From Lacihabitans sp. CS3-21 (GTDB lineage: Bacteria; Bacteroidota; Bacteroidia; Cytophagales; Spirosomataceae), in contig NZ_RJUD01000017.1 of the NCBI RefSeq assembly GCF_024343675.1, positions 1 through 64,000 on the forward strand: a stretch of DNA of 64,000 nucleotides, written 5' to 3'. Numbering within the stretch: the first letter of the stretch is position 1; each line of letters begins with the position of its first letter. The position numbers and the translations under genes are program-made. The notes below the pieces were generated by a model that was not told where the DNA came from, searched no databases, and worked only from the letters and a program-made list of their open reading frames with translations. Positions 9,255-18,486 of this stretch are shown here, piece by piece.

Positions 9255-9346
9255 TGTACCTTGTTTTAATTAGAGTTTGCAAGTTATTTATTTTTTTTAA
9301 ATTAGTTGTCAAAGCAATTAATTTTTCTCAAAAATTGGGATAAAAA

Positions 9347-9375
9347 AAATGCCTGAAGGTGATATTCAGGCATTT
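9347..9375 (-). terminator. Terminator after the S41 protease gene
   Basis: Perfect 11-bp stem AAATGCCTGAA/TTCAGGCATTT, 7-nt loop; on the minus strand the A-tract at 9342-9349 gives the T-run. It lies 14 nt past the stop of the S41 peptidase. Confidence 0.92.
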
Positions 9376-9389
9376 AAAGTTTCTTTTTT

Positions 9390-10808
9390 TTATTTTTGAC
9401 CAGGCAATTTTTCTATATACATATCTCGTATTTCAAGTTTCGGATTTTCCAAGGGATAGGCAGAATTTAGGACATCTACCTTTTTAATTCCCTTTATTCG
9501 GGCATTAGCATTAGAGCTGCTTGCCGCAACTCCCGTTATTTGCTGTATAGCTACCGATAATAAGGTCTCGTTTACGTCACCAAATGGCATAAACGGAATA
9601 GCATTGTCTGTAACTTTAAAAGTAGGAGTGAATCCATCTTTTGAACCATAGTCAGATTGTCCAAGGGAGTTTACAGTTCTTAACACTATAGGTTGCATTC
9701 CCCATTTCCAGCGTTTTTTGTCGTCAGAAAGCGTTATAGAACCTACGTTTTTGCCATAAGTATTGTCTCCAATAAGGATCACATCCATATATGGCTTTAA
9801 GTTATTGATAACCAATTCGCTGGCAGAAGCGGTTCCTTTTGAAGTGAGTACAAAAACCCTATTAAGTGATCCAAGGTTATTGGATTCATTTAGCCAATCT
9901 GTGTCAAATACATCGTTTCCATATTTGCTTTTGTAAGCCGAAGTCATCTGGGTATTCCACTCCTGTTTACTCATCAATGTACCAGGCTTTAAGTTTTTTA
10001 CAATCAACGAACTGATGATATCAGAAGATGAGATATATCCGCCTCCATTATATCTCAAATCCAGAACTAGCTCATTAACCCCTTTACTTTTAAATTCTTT
10101 GAATACATTTCTAATGTCGGCATCATATTTAGTTAAGAATTGAAGATAAACTAGATACCCAATTTTTTTGTTTCCCTTTTCGATTATAGAATAATGCTGA
10201 ATTGGATTTGTCTGAACTTCAGCTTTTACCACGTCTACGGTTTTACTGTTGGCCACAATTTCTGAGCCGTTGTAATCCCCAAGTGTAAACTTAAGATTGT
10301 CTGGCGAAAATGCTGCACTGTAGTTTTCTGAGGTCAAATCTTGGCCATTTACTTTAACTATAAAGTCACCTCTTTTTATTCCTGCCTTCTCAGCTGGTGA
10401 ACCTTTCAGCGAATAGGCCACAGATAGAGCTACTTTGGTTTTTTCAGTATTTGCATAAAATGGTGTGAATCTAATACCCACTACTTTGTTTATGCCTTGT
10501 AGAGATGCCGTAAGAGCTTCTACATCTTCTTCAATCCAAGAAAAACGATCTAAATCTCCTGGCTTTACCAAAATAGACTCAAAATAATCCGCTGGAGCTA
10601 GCTTGTTGTCAGAAGCAGTTTTGGCCACCATTTGGTTTTCCCAAAGGTAATAATTCTTCATTTCATCAAAAATCCAGCTATTTACATCGGCATTCGGATT
10701 TGTGGTATTTGAAGTGTTGTCTTCATCTTTAGGGAAGATTTCTGTCAACTTTTTACAAGAAAAGGATACGGTGACCAGTATAATTAAACTCCAATATTTG
10801 ATTTTCAT
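9390..10808 (-). CDS. S41 family lipoprotein peptidase (C-terminal processing protease type)
   Basis: Periplasm-facing lipoprotein of 472 residues. Lipobox VSFSC puts the lipidated cysteine at C18. A PDZ domain (about 110-195, with KGSPAEKAGIKRGDFIVKVN) precedes the S41 catalytic core, with LDLRYNGGGYISSS and the nucleophile Ser in TSKGTASASE (about residue 330). CTP-family enzymes cleave hydrophobic C termini of envelope proteins. The lipoprotein form with an early helical domain is widespread in Bacteroidota; the in vivo substrate is unknown. Transcribed away from menD, with which it shares a 177-nt intergenic region. Confidence 0.93.
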   Translation of the reverse strand: MKIKYWSLIILVTVSFSCKKLTEIFPKDEDNTSNTTNPNADVNSWIFDEMKNYYLWENQMVAKTASDNKLAPADYFESILVKPGDLDRFSWIEEDVEALTASLQGINKVVGIRFTPFYANTEKTKVALSVAYSLKGSPAEKAGIKRGDFIVKVNGQDLTSENYSAAFSPDNLKFTLGDYNGSEIVANSKTVDVVKAEVQTNPIQHYSIIEKGNKKIGYLVYLQFLTKYDADIRNVFKEFKSKGVNELVLDLRYNGGGYISSSDIISSLIVKNLKPGTLMSKQEWNTQMTSAYKSKYGNDVFDTDWLNESNNLGSLNRVFVLTSKGTASASELVINNLKPYMDVILIGDNTYGKNVGSITLSDDKKRWKWGMQPIVLRTVNSLGQSDYGSKDGFTPTFKVTDNAIPFMPFGDVNETLLSVAIQQITGVAASSSNANARIKGIKKVDVLNSAYPLENPKLEIRDMYIEKLPGQK

Positions 10809-10959
10809 TCTTTAATTGTCTTTTTCAATAATACGTAAAACTAATATCAAAAGTTGTTTCAACTAATATTTATATTAAATTTTGACTTTTATATCAACAA
10901 TTAAACCATCAATGTCGGTATTTGTTTTTAGATATTATGTTCTAAATGCCAGAGAAGTT

Positions 10960-10967
10960 TAACTTTG
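10960..10967 (+). promoter_or_regulatory. -7 element of the menD promoter
   Basis: TAACTTTG matches TAnnTTTG exactly and lies 18 nt before the chosen ATG, giving a short leader. No good -33 TTG at the canonical distance. Confidence 0.5.
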
Positions 10968-10985
10968 TAAAAAATAGTATTGAAA

Positions 10986-12680
10986 ATGCCTTTGATAGAA
11001 CCTTTATACAAAATTGTTGAGTTGTGTGCTTTGCATGGCATAAAAGAAGCCATAATTTGTCCGGGTTCTAGAAGTGCAGCCCTTACTTTGGCTTTTGCGA
11101 GAAATGCCAAAATAAAAACAAGCGTCATTGCAGACGAACGTTCTGCAGCGTTCATAGCCTTGGGCATGGCTATGCAGTCTGCCGAAACTGTTGCTTTGGT
11201 GTGTACTTCAGGTTCTGCGGCATTAAATTTCGCTCCAGCCGTTGCAGAGGCTTATTTTCAAGAAATTCCCTTGCTCATTCTTACCGCCGACCGTCCTCCA
11301 GAATGGATTCATCAATATGACGGACAGACGATTTTTCAAACAGAAATCTATGGAAAACATGTTAAAAAGTCAATTAATATGCCAGTGGACTATAACCACA
11401 AAGACGCTCAGTGGCAGATAGAAAGGATTTCGAACGAAGCCATTAATTGCACCCAGTCTGTACCAAAAGGCCCTGTTCATATAAATATTCCGATTCGTGA
11501 GCCATTTTATCCTGAAACTAATGAACGTATTTTTCCTAATGTTAGCAATGTTAACTTTTTGAAAAAACATGCCCACATTGATACAAATGATTGGAGTGAT
11601 TTATTAGAAATTTGGGACAAATCTGAGCGGAAATTGATTGCCATAGGCCAAAATGCTGTCGATTTAAATGATGAATTGTCGGGATTAATGGAAGAAGAAA
11701 ATGTAGTGATATTGGCTGATATTATTTCAAATGTTTGTGTGGATGGAAAAATAACGAGTCATGATCTTTTTTTGAACAAAATTGAAGATTTGGTACCTGA
11801 CTTACTCATAACTTCTGGTAAATCTTTTATTTCAAAATCTTTTAAGCAGTTTATCAGAAGCCAAAAGCCAACTTATCATTGGCATATTCAGGAGCACCCC
11901 GATTTGATAGATCCTACCCAATCTATAACTCATAAGATTGAGGCTGATCCAAAGTATTTTTTTAAAGAACTTTTAGAAAGTTTGGAGGCCAGAAAGTTGA
12001 AAAATGGGGATGATGATGAGGAGAATGATTATTTGTTAGAATGGATAGACTTAGAGGAAGCTTCGCTGAGATATTTAAATAAATTTCTAAATAATGTTGA
12101 TTTTGGAGAATTAAAAGCCACTTCCATGCTTTTGGAATCTATTTCTTCTGAGAATATTCTGCATTTGGGTAACAGTATGCCAGTTCGATATGCCAATATT
12201 ATGGGTGGAATTTCAAAAGAAGAATTTGAAGTTAGCTCCAACAGAGGTACGAGTGGAATTGACGGTATAGTGAGTACTGCAATTGGTCAAGCCATGAAAA
12301 CAGATAAGATGGTGATTTGTTTGGTAGGAGATGTCTCGTTTTTTTACGACAGCAATGCCCTATTTTTTGGAGATATTCCACATAATCTAAGAATTGTAAT
12401 GATAAATAATGGAGGAGGTAATATTTTTAGGATAATTGATGGGCCGTCTAAACAAGAAGAATTGGAAAGTCATTTTGTGACAAACCAAACCAGAAATGGA
12501 GAAAGCATAGCCAATGAATCGGGTATTAGATACTTAAAGGCCACCAATATGATAGAAATGGCTTCGGCACTTGAAATCATAATTAAGGGCGACCCGAGAG
12601 CCGCCCTTTTGGAAGTTATTACAGACGGCGAAGCCGATGCTGAAATATTTAAAGCTTTAAAAACAGGTTTTATTTTATAA
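10986..12680 (+). CDS. menD: 2-succinyl-5-enolpyruvyl-6-hydroxy-3-cyclohexene-1-carboxylate synthase
   Basis: ThDP-dependent synthase of menaquinone biosynthesis; it adds the succinic semialdehyde unit from 2-oxoglutarate to isochorismate. Signatures: ICPGSRSAALTLAFA near the N terminus (substrate binding), EERSAAF-like region ADERSAAFIALGMA with the catalytic Glu, and the C-terminal ThDP/Mg motif VGDVSFFYDSNALFF followed by NNGGG. 564 residues from the ATG at 10986; a TTG two codons upstream is the alternative. Presence of menD means the host makes menaquinone. Convergent with the LolA-like gene, overlapping it by 11 bp at the 3' ends. Confidence 0.96.
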   Translation: MPLIEPLYKIVELCALHGIKEAIICPGSRSAALTLAFARNAKIKTSVIADERSAAFIALGMAMQSAETVALVCTSGSAALNFAPAVAEAYFQEIPLLILTADRPPEWIHQYDGQTIFQTEIYGKHVKKSINMPVDYNHKDAQWQIERISNEAINCTQSVPKGPVHINIPIREPFYPETNERIFPNVSNVNFLKKHAHIDTNDWSDLLEIWDKSERKLIAIGQNAVDLNDELSGLMEEENVVILADIISNVCVDGKITSHDLFLNKIEDLVPDLLITSGKSFISKSFKQFIRSQKPTYHWHIQEHPDLIDPTQSITHKIEADPKYFFKELLESLEARKLKNGDDDEENDYLLEWIDLEEASLRYLNKFLNNVDFGELKATSMLLESISSENILHLGNSMPVRYANIMGGISKEEFEVSSNRGTSGIDGIVSTAIGQAMKTDKMVICLVGDVSFFYDSNALFFGDIPHNLRIVMINNGGGNIFRIIDGPSKQEELESHFVTNQTRNGESIANESGIRYLKATNMIEMASALEIIIKGDPRAALLEVITDGEADAEIFKALKTGFIL

Positions 12681-13392
12681 ACGATACTCCTTGCGTTGGA
12701 TTTTCGAGAATCCATTCGGTAGTAACTGCAGTTATCTTTTTGTCTTTTGAGTTTAAATAACTTGACTCTACAGGTAGTTTTATACCTAATTTGGTGTCTT
12801 CATATTTTTTATGATCCAGTGTATGCGTAATTCCGTTCACAATCCAAATTTCTCTCAACAACAATCCATTTGCTTTGTCAAAATAGTATTCTCTTTTAAT
12901 TCCTGTTTTTTCAATGGTCAATTTCGAAGTTACTTTTCCATCAATCGTTACATCTTCAATCGCTCCGACGAGCTTATAGCCTTTTGATTCATAGTTATAA
13001 AATGGCATCAATCCATCTTTAACTTCAAGCAATAGGTCAGCCTTTTCTTTTTCGTTTAGGTCTTTGGTTGTGTAGGTTGGAGCCTTGTCACGACTTCCCA
13101 TAGGTATTTTAAGCCATCCAGCGTTTCCGTTCAAAACATAATAAAAATCACGGTCAAGGATCGATTTCTTTCTAGAAAACTTGTTTTCACTACTAACTAT
13201 GGTCACTTCTTCATCATAATCTGTGGCAGCGTTGGCTTTATAAGCTCTTTTGTACTGAAAAGTATTGATAGTGGAAATTTTATTTTCACCACCAGCTGCG
13301 TTTAAAAATTTGTCTACCACTTCAGCTGCAGTTTGGGCTTCTACAAATAATGGAAAAGCCGCCATCATGATTAAAATACTTAGTTTCTTCAT
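12670..13392 (-). CDS. LolA-like outer-membrane lipoprotein-sorting protein
   Basis: Exported protein of 240 residues with signal peptide MKKLSILIMMAAFPLFVEAQ. The rest is a single beta-rich domain of the LolA/LolB half-barrel type, starting TAAEVVDKFLNAAGGENKI and containing repeated strands such as KLTIEKTGIKREYYFDKANGLLLRE. In Bacteroidota such paralogues are often not the housekeeping LolA, so a general lipid- or lipoprotein-binding role is the safe statement. The ATG at 13392 is supported by the -7 element at 13414-13421; the longer frame begins at a TTG upstream of that promoter. Confidence 0.8.
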   Translation of the reverse strand: MKKLSILIMMAAFPLFVEAQTAAEVVDKFLNAAGGENKISTINTFQYKRAYKANAATDYDEEVTIVSSENKFSRKKSILDRDFYYVLNGNAGWLKIPMGSRDKAPTYTTKDLNEKEKADLLLEVKDGLMPFYNYESKGYKLVGAIEDVTIDGKVTSKLTIEKTGIKREYYFDKANGLLLREIWIVNGITHTLDHKKYEDTKLGIKLPVESSYLNSKDKKITAVTTEWILENPTQGVSFIK

Positions 13393-13413
13393 TGTTGTTG
13401 TATTCTTTTGATT

Positions 13414-13421
13414 CAAATGTA
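13414..13421 (-). promoter_or_regulatory. -7 element of the LolA-like gene
   Basis: TACATTTG on the minus strand, 21 nt before the ATG at 13392. It lies inside the longer TTG-initiated frame, which argues against that start. Confidence 0.5.
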
Positions 13422-13588
13422 AGGTCAATATTTTCATTTACCTTTTAAAAATCTTTGTTTAACTTAATATTAACGCCAATCAAGATCCGTTTATTGGTTT
13501 TTTCCATTTGCTGTTGATTTTTTTCATTTGAATTTCCATCTCATAAACCTTTATAAAAATAATAATTATAGAATTTGAATTAAATTAT

Positions 13589-13596
13589 TAAATTTG
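13589..13596 (+). promoter_or_regulatory. -7 element of the 13628 membrane protein gene
   Basis: TAAATTTG, perfect TAnnTTTG, 31 nt before the ATG; a TTG at 13575 is too close (11 nt) to be the -33 partner. Confidence 0.4.
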
Positions 13597-13627
13597 GATA
13601 CTATTATTAACCTCTAAAACCTGTACT

Positions 13628-14167
13628 ATGAAAAAAACTATTATCGCCGTATTAGTCGGAGCACTTATCTTATTTATTTGGCAATTTATTTCTTGGGGTG
13701 CTGTAAATCTCCATTCTGGGATGCAGCAATATACCCCAAAGCAAACTGAAATTTTGAAATACCTGGGTGATAACCTAGAGGAAGGTTTTTATTATTTGCC
13801 AGGCTCGGCACCAGGAACATCGCAAGAAGAAATGCAAAAACAATATGAAGATAGCAATGGCAAACCTTGGGCTCAAATTTATTATCACAAAGCATTAGAT
13901 ACCGCCATGACTATGAATATGGTAAGGGGTCTGATTGTAGATTTGCTGGCTGTTTTTCTCTTGGTTTTTCTTATTCAAAAAATGGGAAATGCAAGTTTTC
14001 AAACTATTGTTTTATCAGCTTTATCGGTGGGCTTAATAGGTTACTTGTCAGTTACTTATGTTAATTCTATATGGTTTCAAACCAAAACCCTCATTGATTT
14101 GCTCGACGCAGTAGTAAGTTGGGGTGCCATAGGTCTTTGGTTGGGATTTTGGTTGAGAAAAAAGTGA
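13628..14167 (+). CDS. Membrane protein of unknown function
   Basis: Not recognised as a named family. 179 residues: an N-terminal transmembrane segment (about 5-25), a soluble extracytoplasmic stretch (about 28-95) with YLPGSAPGTSQEEMQKQYE, then three closely spaced transmembrane segments (about 98-116, 124-143, 155-174) and a short basic tail (WLRKK). The pattern suggests an inner-membrane protein with one periplasmic domain. It is transcribed alone, between its own -7 element and the terminator at 14191. No neighbour suggests a function. Confidence 0.8.
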   Translation: MKKTIIAVLVGALILFIWQFISWGAVNLHSGMQQYTPKQTEILKYLGDNLEEGFYYLPGSAPGTSQEEMQKQYEDSNGKPWAQIYYHKALDTAMTMNMVRGLIVDLLAVFLLVFLIQKMGNASFQTIVLSALSVGLIGYLSVTYVNSIWFQTKTLIDLLDAVVSWGAIGLWLGFWLRKK

Positions 14168-14190
14168 TTTTGAAATAATCTGTATAAGAG

Positions 14191-14212
14191 AAAAGGAGCG
14201 AATGCTCCTTTT
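14191..14212. terminator. Bidirectional terminator
   Basis: Perfect 9-bp stem AAAAGGAGC/GCTCCTTTT with GAAT loop, T-run on the plus side and A-run on the minus side, between the convergent 13628 membrane protein gene and tgt. Confidence 0.9.
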
Positions 14213-14249
14213 TTATGAAACGCTTTAACCCTTTTTGTGATTTTTTTTC

Positions 14250-15380
14250 TTATAATCTTTGCATTAACTTTTTGATAGCTAATGGCTTCCATTCTGCAAA
14301 GTCCCCAACTAAAATGTGTTTTCTAGCCTCGCTTACCAACCACAAATAAAATCTAAGATTATGTACACTTGCAATTTGAGCTGCCAACATTTCTTGGCAT
14401 TTGTTGAGGTGTTTTAAGTAGGCTTTTGAATAAAAAGTGCTTACATATCCGCCCAATTCTTGGTCTATGGGGCTGAAGTCGTCTTCCCACTTTTTGTTTC
14501 TGATATTAATGATTCCTTGGGTCGTAAACAACATCCCATTGCGGGCATTTCTGGTGGGCATTACGCAGTCAAACATGTCAGTTCCGAGGGCAATTCCTTC
14601 CAAAATATTCTCAGGAGTTCCGACGCCCATTAAGTATCTTGGTTTTGATTCTGGCAGAATGCCGTTCACAATTTCAAGCATTTCGTACATATCTTCGGCG
14701 GGCTCACCTACAGATAAGCCACCAATAGCATTTCCTGGTTGGTCTTGGGAAGCAATAAACTCGGCCGACTGTATTCTTAAATCTTTAAAAACGCTTCCTT
14801 GAACTATTGGAAAGAGGGCTTGGCTGTGGCCATATTTAGGTTCGGTTTCGTTTATTCTTTTCACACATCTTTCTAGCCATCTGTGCGTCAAATGCATTGA
14901 TTTTCTTGCGTATTCGTGGTCGCAAGGATAGGGCGGACATTCGTCAAAAGCCATAATGATGTCTGCACCGATTACCCTTTGAATGTCCATCACGTATTCA
15001 GGTGTAAACAAATGCTTGGAGCCGTCAATGTGTGAGTTGAAATAAACGCCTTCTTCGGTGATTTTCCTGATCTCTTTCAGACTAAATACTTGATAACCAC
15101 CGGAGTCTGTTAGTATAGGTTTGTGCCATCCGTTAAATTTGTGCAGACCGCCTGCTTTTTCTAAAATATCAAGTCCAGGTCTAAGGTATAAATGATATGT
15201 ATTACCTAATATTATTTGAGCCTCAACTTCTTCTAGTAATTCTTTGGTATGTACACCCTTAACCGTTCCTGCAGTACCAACAGGCATAAAGATGGGTGTC
15301 AAAATTTCGCCATGATCCGTAGTTATTTTGCCAGCTCGGGCCTTGGTTTTATTGTCTGTTTTTTGAAGTTCAAATTTCAT
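14250..15380 (-). CDS. tgt: tRNA-guanine(34) transglycosylase
   Basis: Exchanges guanine-34 of GUN anticodon tRNAs for the queuine precursor preQ1. 376 residues from the ATG at 15380 (MKFELQKTDNK), the usual start in the phylum; an ATG at 15398 is also in frame. The TIM-barrel signatures are intact: DSGGYQVFSL with the general-base Asp, FDECPPYP, and IGGLSVGEP. The C-terminal zinc site is not: where E. coli Tgt has CDCYTC, this protein reads LGGYVS, so all three zinc cysteines are missing while the following His (SVHNLRFYL) remains. I believe this occurs in other Bacteroidota. Located next to the divergent glycosyltransferase gene. Confidence 0.96.
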   Translation of the reverse strand: MKFELQKTDNKTKARAGKITTDHGEILTPIFMPVGTAGTVKGVHTKELLEEVEAQIILGNTYHLYLRPGLDILEKAGGLHKFNGWHKPILTDSGGYQVFSLKEIRKITEEGVYFNSHIDGSKHLFTPEYVMDIQRVIGADIIMAFDECPPYPCDHEYARKSMHLTHRWLERCVKRINETEPKYGHSQALFPIVQGSVFKDLRIQSAEFIASQDQPGNAIGGLSVGEPAEDMYEMLEIVNGILPESKPRYLMGVGTPENILEGIALGTDMFDCVMPTRNARNGMLFTTQGIINIRNKKWEDDFSPIDQELGGYVSTFYSKAYLKHLNKCQEMLAAQIASVHNLRFYLWLVSEARKHILVGDFAEWKPLAIKKLMQRL

Positions 15381-15492
15381 TTTGCAAATTTCAAGCATTA
15401 TCTGCTGATTAACAAGCCTTTTTTCAAATTGCGGTTTTGTAATTGCTACCTTTTAAATTGATCATATTTGAAAGATTCTAAAAAAGGAATAG

Positions 15493-15500
15493 TATTTTTG
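15493..15500 (+). promoter_or_regulatory. -7 element of the glycosyltransferase gene
   Basis: TATTTTTG, perfect TAnnTTTG, 28 nt before the TTG start at 15529. A TTG at 15468-15470 could be a -33 element with a long (22-nt) spacer. Confidence 0.5.
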
Positions 15501-15528
15501 CAGAAGTTTCCATTAAATCACGTTAGCA

Positions 15529-16725
15529 TTGGAGTTTATTTTACCTATAATATTCTTTGTTGCATTGTCTGTGCAGCTTGTATATGTACTTTTTATATTC
15601 ACCAAACTCGTAGTTCACAACGATTTTGAGACCATTACTGATCTGCCACCGGTAACTATCATAGTTGCAGCTTCCAACGAACTTCAAAATCTACAAGAAT
15701 TATTACCTATTTTAGACACCCAAGATTATCCAAATTTTGAAATACTGGTGGCTGATGATAGGTCAAGTGACGGTACTTATGACTATTTGCTCACCAACGA
15801 GGGAAATATTAAAAGGCTACAGTTTTTGAGAATTCTGGATCTTCCTCAACATTTCACGGCCAAAAAATATGCTGTCACCATGGCTATTAAAAAGGCTAAA
15901 AATGATATTTTGCTTTTTACTGATGCAGACTGTAGACCAGAAAGTGATCAGTGGCTGAAAATTATGGTTACTCAAATGGATGCTGGGAAGGACATTGTTT
16001 TGGGTTTTTCCAAATATAAGTTTATGCCCGGAGCTTTGAATGCACTTATAAGATATGAGACTTTTCAGACGGCAGTTCAATATTTTTCTTTTGCACTAGC
16101 TAAGGTTCCTTATATGGGAGTTGGAAGAAACTTGATGTATAAAAAGTCGCTTTTTTGGAAAAATAATGGGTTCACAAGGCACTTTGGTTTGTTAAGTGGT
16201 GACGACGATTTGTTTATAAATGATGCCGCCACAAAAGATAATGTAGCCATTTGCATAAGTGAAGAAGCTGCAACTAACTCTATTCCGAAAGAAACTTGGG
16301 AGGAATGGTTTGTTCAGAAACGCCGACATTTGTCAGTTGGTAAACGTTACAAGTTTAAAGACAAATTAAACCTCGGACTTTTGTGGATGAGCGAATTGAT
16401 TTCTTGGTTTTTCTTTGTACCCATATTTTTTATTAGGCCAGATTGGTTTGAAGCTCCTGAATGGTCTCGAATTCCGAACGATTTCTTGAAACAATACGGG
16501 CTGGCTCATTGGTATCCGTTCAATGATTGGATGAGATTGATACTTTTTGTGTTTTGTGTTTGGCTTGTTATTAAATGGATAGTTTTGGCGAAGGCTAATA
16601 AAAAATTGAGCAATACCATCAAATCATGGAAAATCCCGTACTTCGATTTTCTGTATGCAGTTTATCTTTTTGTATTTGGCATCATTACCTTATTCTCCAA
16701 TCCTAAAAAGATTAAGTGGAGGTAA
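15529..16725 (+). CDS. Membrane-anchored family 2 glycosyltransferase
   Basis: Processive-type GT2 enzyme of 398 residues. One N-terminal membrane segment (about 3-24) is followed by a GT-A domain with PPVTIIVAASNE, the nucleotide/metal motif LLFTDADCRPE, the acceptor-site LLSGDDDLFI and the QKRRH motif (QxxRR-like). Two or three C-terminal membrane helices follow (about 285-310, 340-360, 370-390). This architecture makes beta-linked polysaccharide or glycolipid on the cytoplasmic face. The start is TTG at 15529: there is no ATG for over 100 codons and the promoter at 15493 fits. Product unknown. Confidence 0.88.
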   Translation: MEFILPIIFFVALSVQLVYVLFIFTKLVVHNDFETITDLPPVTIIVAASNELQNLQELLPILDTQDYPNFEILVADDRSSDGTYDYLLTNEGNIKRLQFLRILDLPQHFTAKKYAVTMAIKKAKNDILLFTDADCRPESDQWLKIMVTQMDAGKDIVLGFSKYKFMPGALNALIRYETFQTAVQYFSFALAKVPYMGVGRNLMYKKSLFWKNNGFTRHFGLLSGDDDLFINDAATKDNVAICISEEAATNSIPKETWEEWFVQKRRHLSVGKRYKFKDKLNLGLLWMSELISWFFFVPIFFIRPDWFEAPEWSRIPNDFLKQYGLAHWYPFNDWMRLILFVFCVWLVIKWIVLAKANKKLSNTIKSWKIPYFDFLYAVYLFVFGIITLFSNPKKIKWR

Positions 16726-16760
16726 GGTTTCATAATTCGTTTCTTAATCCAATTTTGATT

Positions 16761-17846
16761 TTACCTTGGCACTGTAAAATACATCACTGTAGCAATGAAA
16801 GAGAAAACCAGATTTGGGAGCCAAACTGCCAGCAGTGGTGGCATGTTTCCAGACTCAGCTATGCCTTTGGACATGATATAAAAGAGGATATATACAAAAG
16901 CCAAAACGAATCCTATAGCGATTTGGAGTCCAACACCACCGCGGGTTTTTCTGGCAGAAACGATCAAGCCCATCAAAGAGAGAATAATGACAGCAAATGG
17001 CGTAGCAAAACGCTGATAATATTCTATTTGGAAAATCTCTACGCCTTCTGCTCCTCGGCTATTTACTAAGGCTATTTGCTTTCTGAGTTGCGGAATAGTC
17101 ATGGTTTCGTGGATATTATTCGTGTTTTCAAAATCTGATGGAAACATGTTTACTGCCGTGTCTAGCGGCACTGATCCGCTCGCTATTTTAAGTTGATCTT
17201 TTAGAATGCCTATTTTACGAATTTTATAATCATACAACTGCCATTTTTTTATTGAATCAATATAAACCGCTCGTCTGGATGTAAGCTTTTCTATCAATTG
17301 GTTGTTTTCTACTTTTTCTAAAGTAAAATCGTACGCTGTTTTGTTGGTGTTGTCGTAAGACGATAGATAAGCATAAATGTTTTTGTCCACCGCCATGTGG
17401 ATGTCACGGTCGGCAAAGTAATATTTATCTTCAATGTATTGATTTTCAAAGGCTATACGGGTTTTGTTGGCTTTGGGCAATACCCAACCCACCATAAAGA
17501 ATGAAAAAATAGCGACTATGCTCGATCCTAAAATATAGGGATACATCAATCGTCTAAAGCTGGTGCCGGTGCTTAGTATGGCTACTATTTCTGTATGCGA
17601 TGCGAGTTTAGCTGTAAAAAATACCGTTGAAATAAATATCATCAAAGGGCTGATGTAATTGGCCCAATAAGGTGCAAGATTGGCGTAATATTGAAGAAAA
17701 ATGGCTTTTGTGGGAGCATTATGTTCTATGAAATTGTCGTTTTTTTCTACAAAATCAATTACGACAATGACCAAGACAATGATAAATACAGCAAACACAT
17801 AAGTGCTTAAAAATTTCTTTATCAAATACTTGTCTAAAATTTTCAT
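16761..17846 (-). CDS. LptF/LptG-type permease (YjgP/YjgQ family)
   Basis: Inner-membrane subunit of the lipopolysaccharide export ABC transporter, or a paralogue. 361 residues with the standard layout: three N-terminal transmembrane helices, a periplasmic beta-jellyroll (about 135-270), and three C-terminal helices with SLMGLIVSARKTRGGVGLQIAIG, the coupling segment. LptB2FG extracts LPS from the inner membrane. Bacteroidota often carry two unlinked copies, and I cannot tell F from G. The ATG at 17846 gives the family's MKILDKYLIKKFLSTY start; a TTG 12 codons upstream only adds a polar tail. Confidence 0.92.
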   Translation of the reverse strand: MKILDKYLIKKFLSTYVFAVFIIVLVIVVIDFVEKNDNFIEHNAPTKAIFLQYYANLAPYWANYISPLMIFISTVFFTAKLASHTEIVAILSTGTSFRRLMYPYILGSSIVAIFSFFMVGWVLPKANKTRIAFENQYIEDKYYFADRDIHMAVDKNIYAYLSSYDNTNKTAYDFTLEKVENNQLIEKLTSRRAVYIDSIKKWQLYDYKIRKIGILKDQLKIASGSVPLDTAVNMFPSDFENTNNIHETMTIPQLRKQIALVNSRGAEGVEIFQIEYYQRFATPFAVIILSLMGLIVSARKTRGGVGLQIAIGFVLAFVYILFYIMSKGIAESGNMPPLLAVWLPNLVFSFIATVMYFTVPR

Positions 17847-18150
17847 ATTGTTGATTTTAACCTCTTTGTTGCAAAGAAACAAACAATCTTTAGCGAATCT
17901 CGAGGTATAATTTGATTTCTGAAATTAGTGCAATTTCAAATTTTCGAACCCAAAATTAACAGAAAATTACTTAGGATTGTGATTTTAAGGAATTTTAAGA
18001 CGGTTTTTCGGGTCCCGATAGCTATCAGGAGCTTACTGGTGGATTGGTAATTAGTAAATTGGTTTTAACTGATGTATAAGCTCGATGACAAAGTCAAAAT
18101 CCTTTGAGATTTCCCCGTGAATTTTAAATGCTTGTATATTATTTCTAGTT
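17847..18150. other. Intergenic region with a palindrome and possible repeat relics
   Basis: No gene seen on either strand between the LptF/G permease and ppnP. It contains the perfect 10-bp palindrome GATAGCTATC (18017-18026) within a GGGTCCC/AGGAG context, a motif I associate with dispersed Bacteroidota intergenic palindromes. It is followed by AT-rich text with GATTGGTAATTAGTAAATTG at 18042-18061, loosely like the reverse complement of the tail of the tandem repeat at 1-400. Confidence 0.5.
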
Positions 18151-18180
18151 TTCAAGTACCATTTTTTAACCTTAATTTTG
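18151..18180 (+). promoter_or_regulatory. Promoter of ppnP
   Basis: -7 element TAATTTTG at 18173-18180 (perfect TAnnTTTG), preceded after exactly 19 nt by TTC (18151-18153), one base off the TTG -33 element. The ATG follows 24 nt later. The promoter overlaps the upstream TTG (18178), ruling it out as the start. Confidence 0.6.
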
Positions 18181-18204
18181 AAAAAAAATATAACAAATAC
18201 AATT

Positions 18205-18486
18205 ATGATTTCGGTAAACGAATATTTTGGTGGAAATGTAAAATCATTGGGTTACACTACAGAAAGTGGCAAATCTACTGTGGGCGTAATGAATGAAGGA
18301 GAGTATGAATTTAGCACGGGCTCAGCCGAGACCATGACCGTAATTCAGGGTAAAATGGAAGTGAAAATTCAAGGTGAAGAAGACATCAACGTATATGAGG
18401 ATGGAGAATCGTTTGATGTTCCGGCAAATTCAAAGTTTTGGGTAAACGTTCCTTTTCAGATTAGCTATTTGTGTGAATATGAATAA
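18205..18486 (+). CDS. ppnP: Pyrimidine/purine nucleoside phosphorylase (DUF1255)
   Basis: Small cupin-fold phosphorolytic enzyme of 93 residues, same length as E. coli PpnP (YaiE). It splits diverse nucleosides into free base and ribose 1-phosphate. Recognisable from MISVNEYFGGNVKSLGY, TVGVMNEGEYEFSTGSAETMTVI, the cupin turn EDGESFDVPANSKFWVNV and the C-terminal SYLCEYE. It is a single-gene transcript with the promoter at 18151-18180. The start at 18205 matches the family's N terminus. Confidence 0.95.
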   Translation: MISVNEYFGGNVKSLGYTTESGKSTVGVMNEGEYEFSTGSAETMTVIQGKMEVKIQGEEDINVYEDGESFDVPANSKFWVNVPFQISYLCEYE

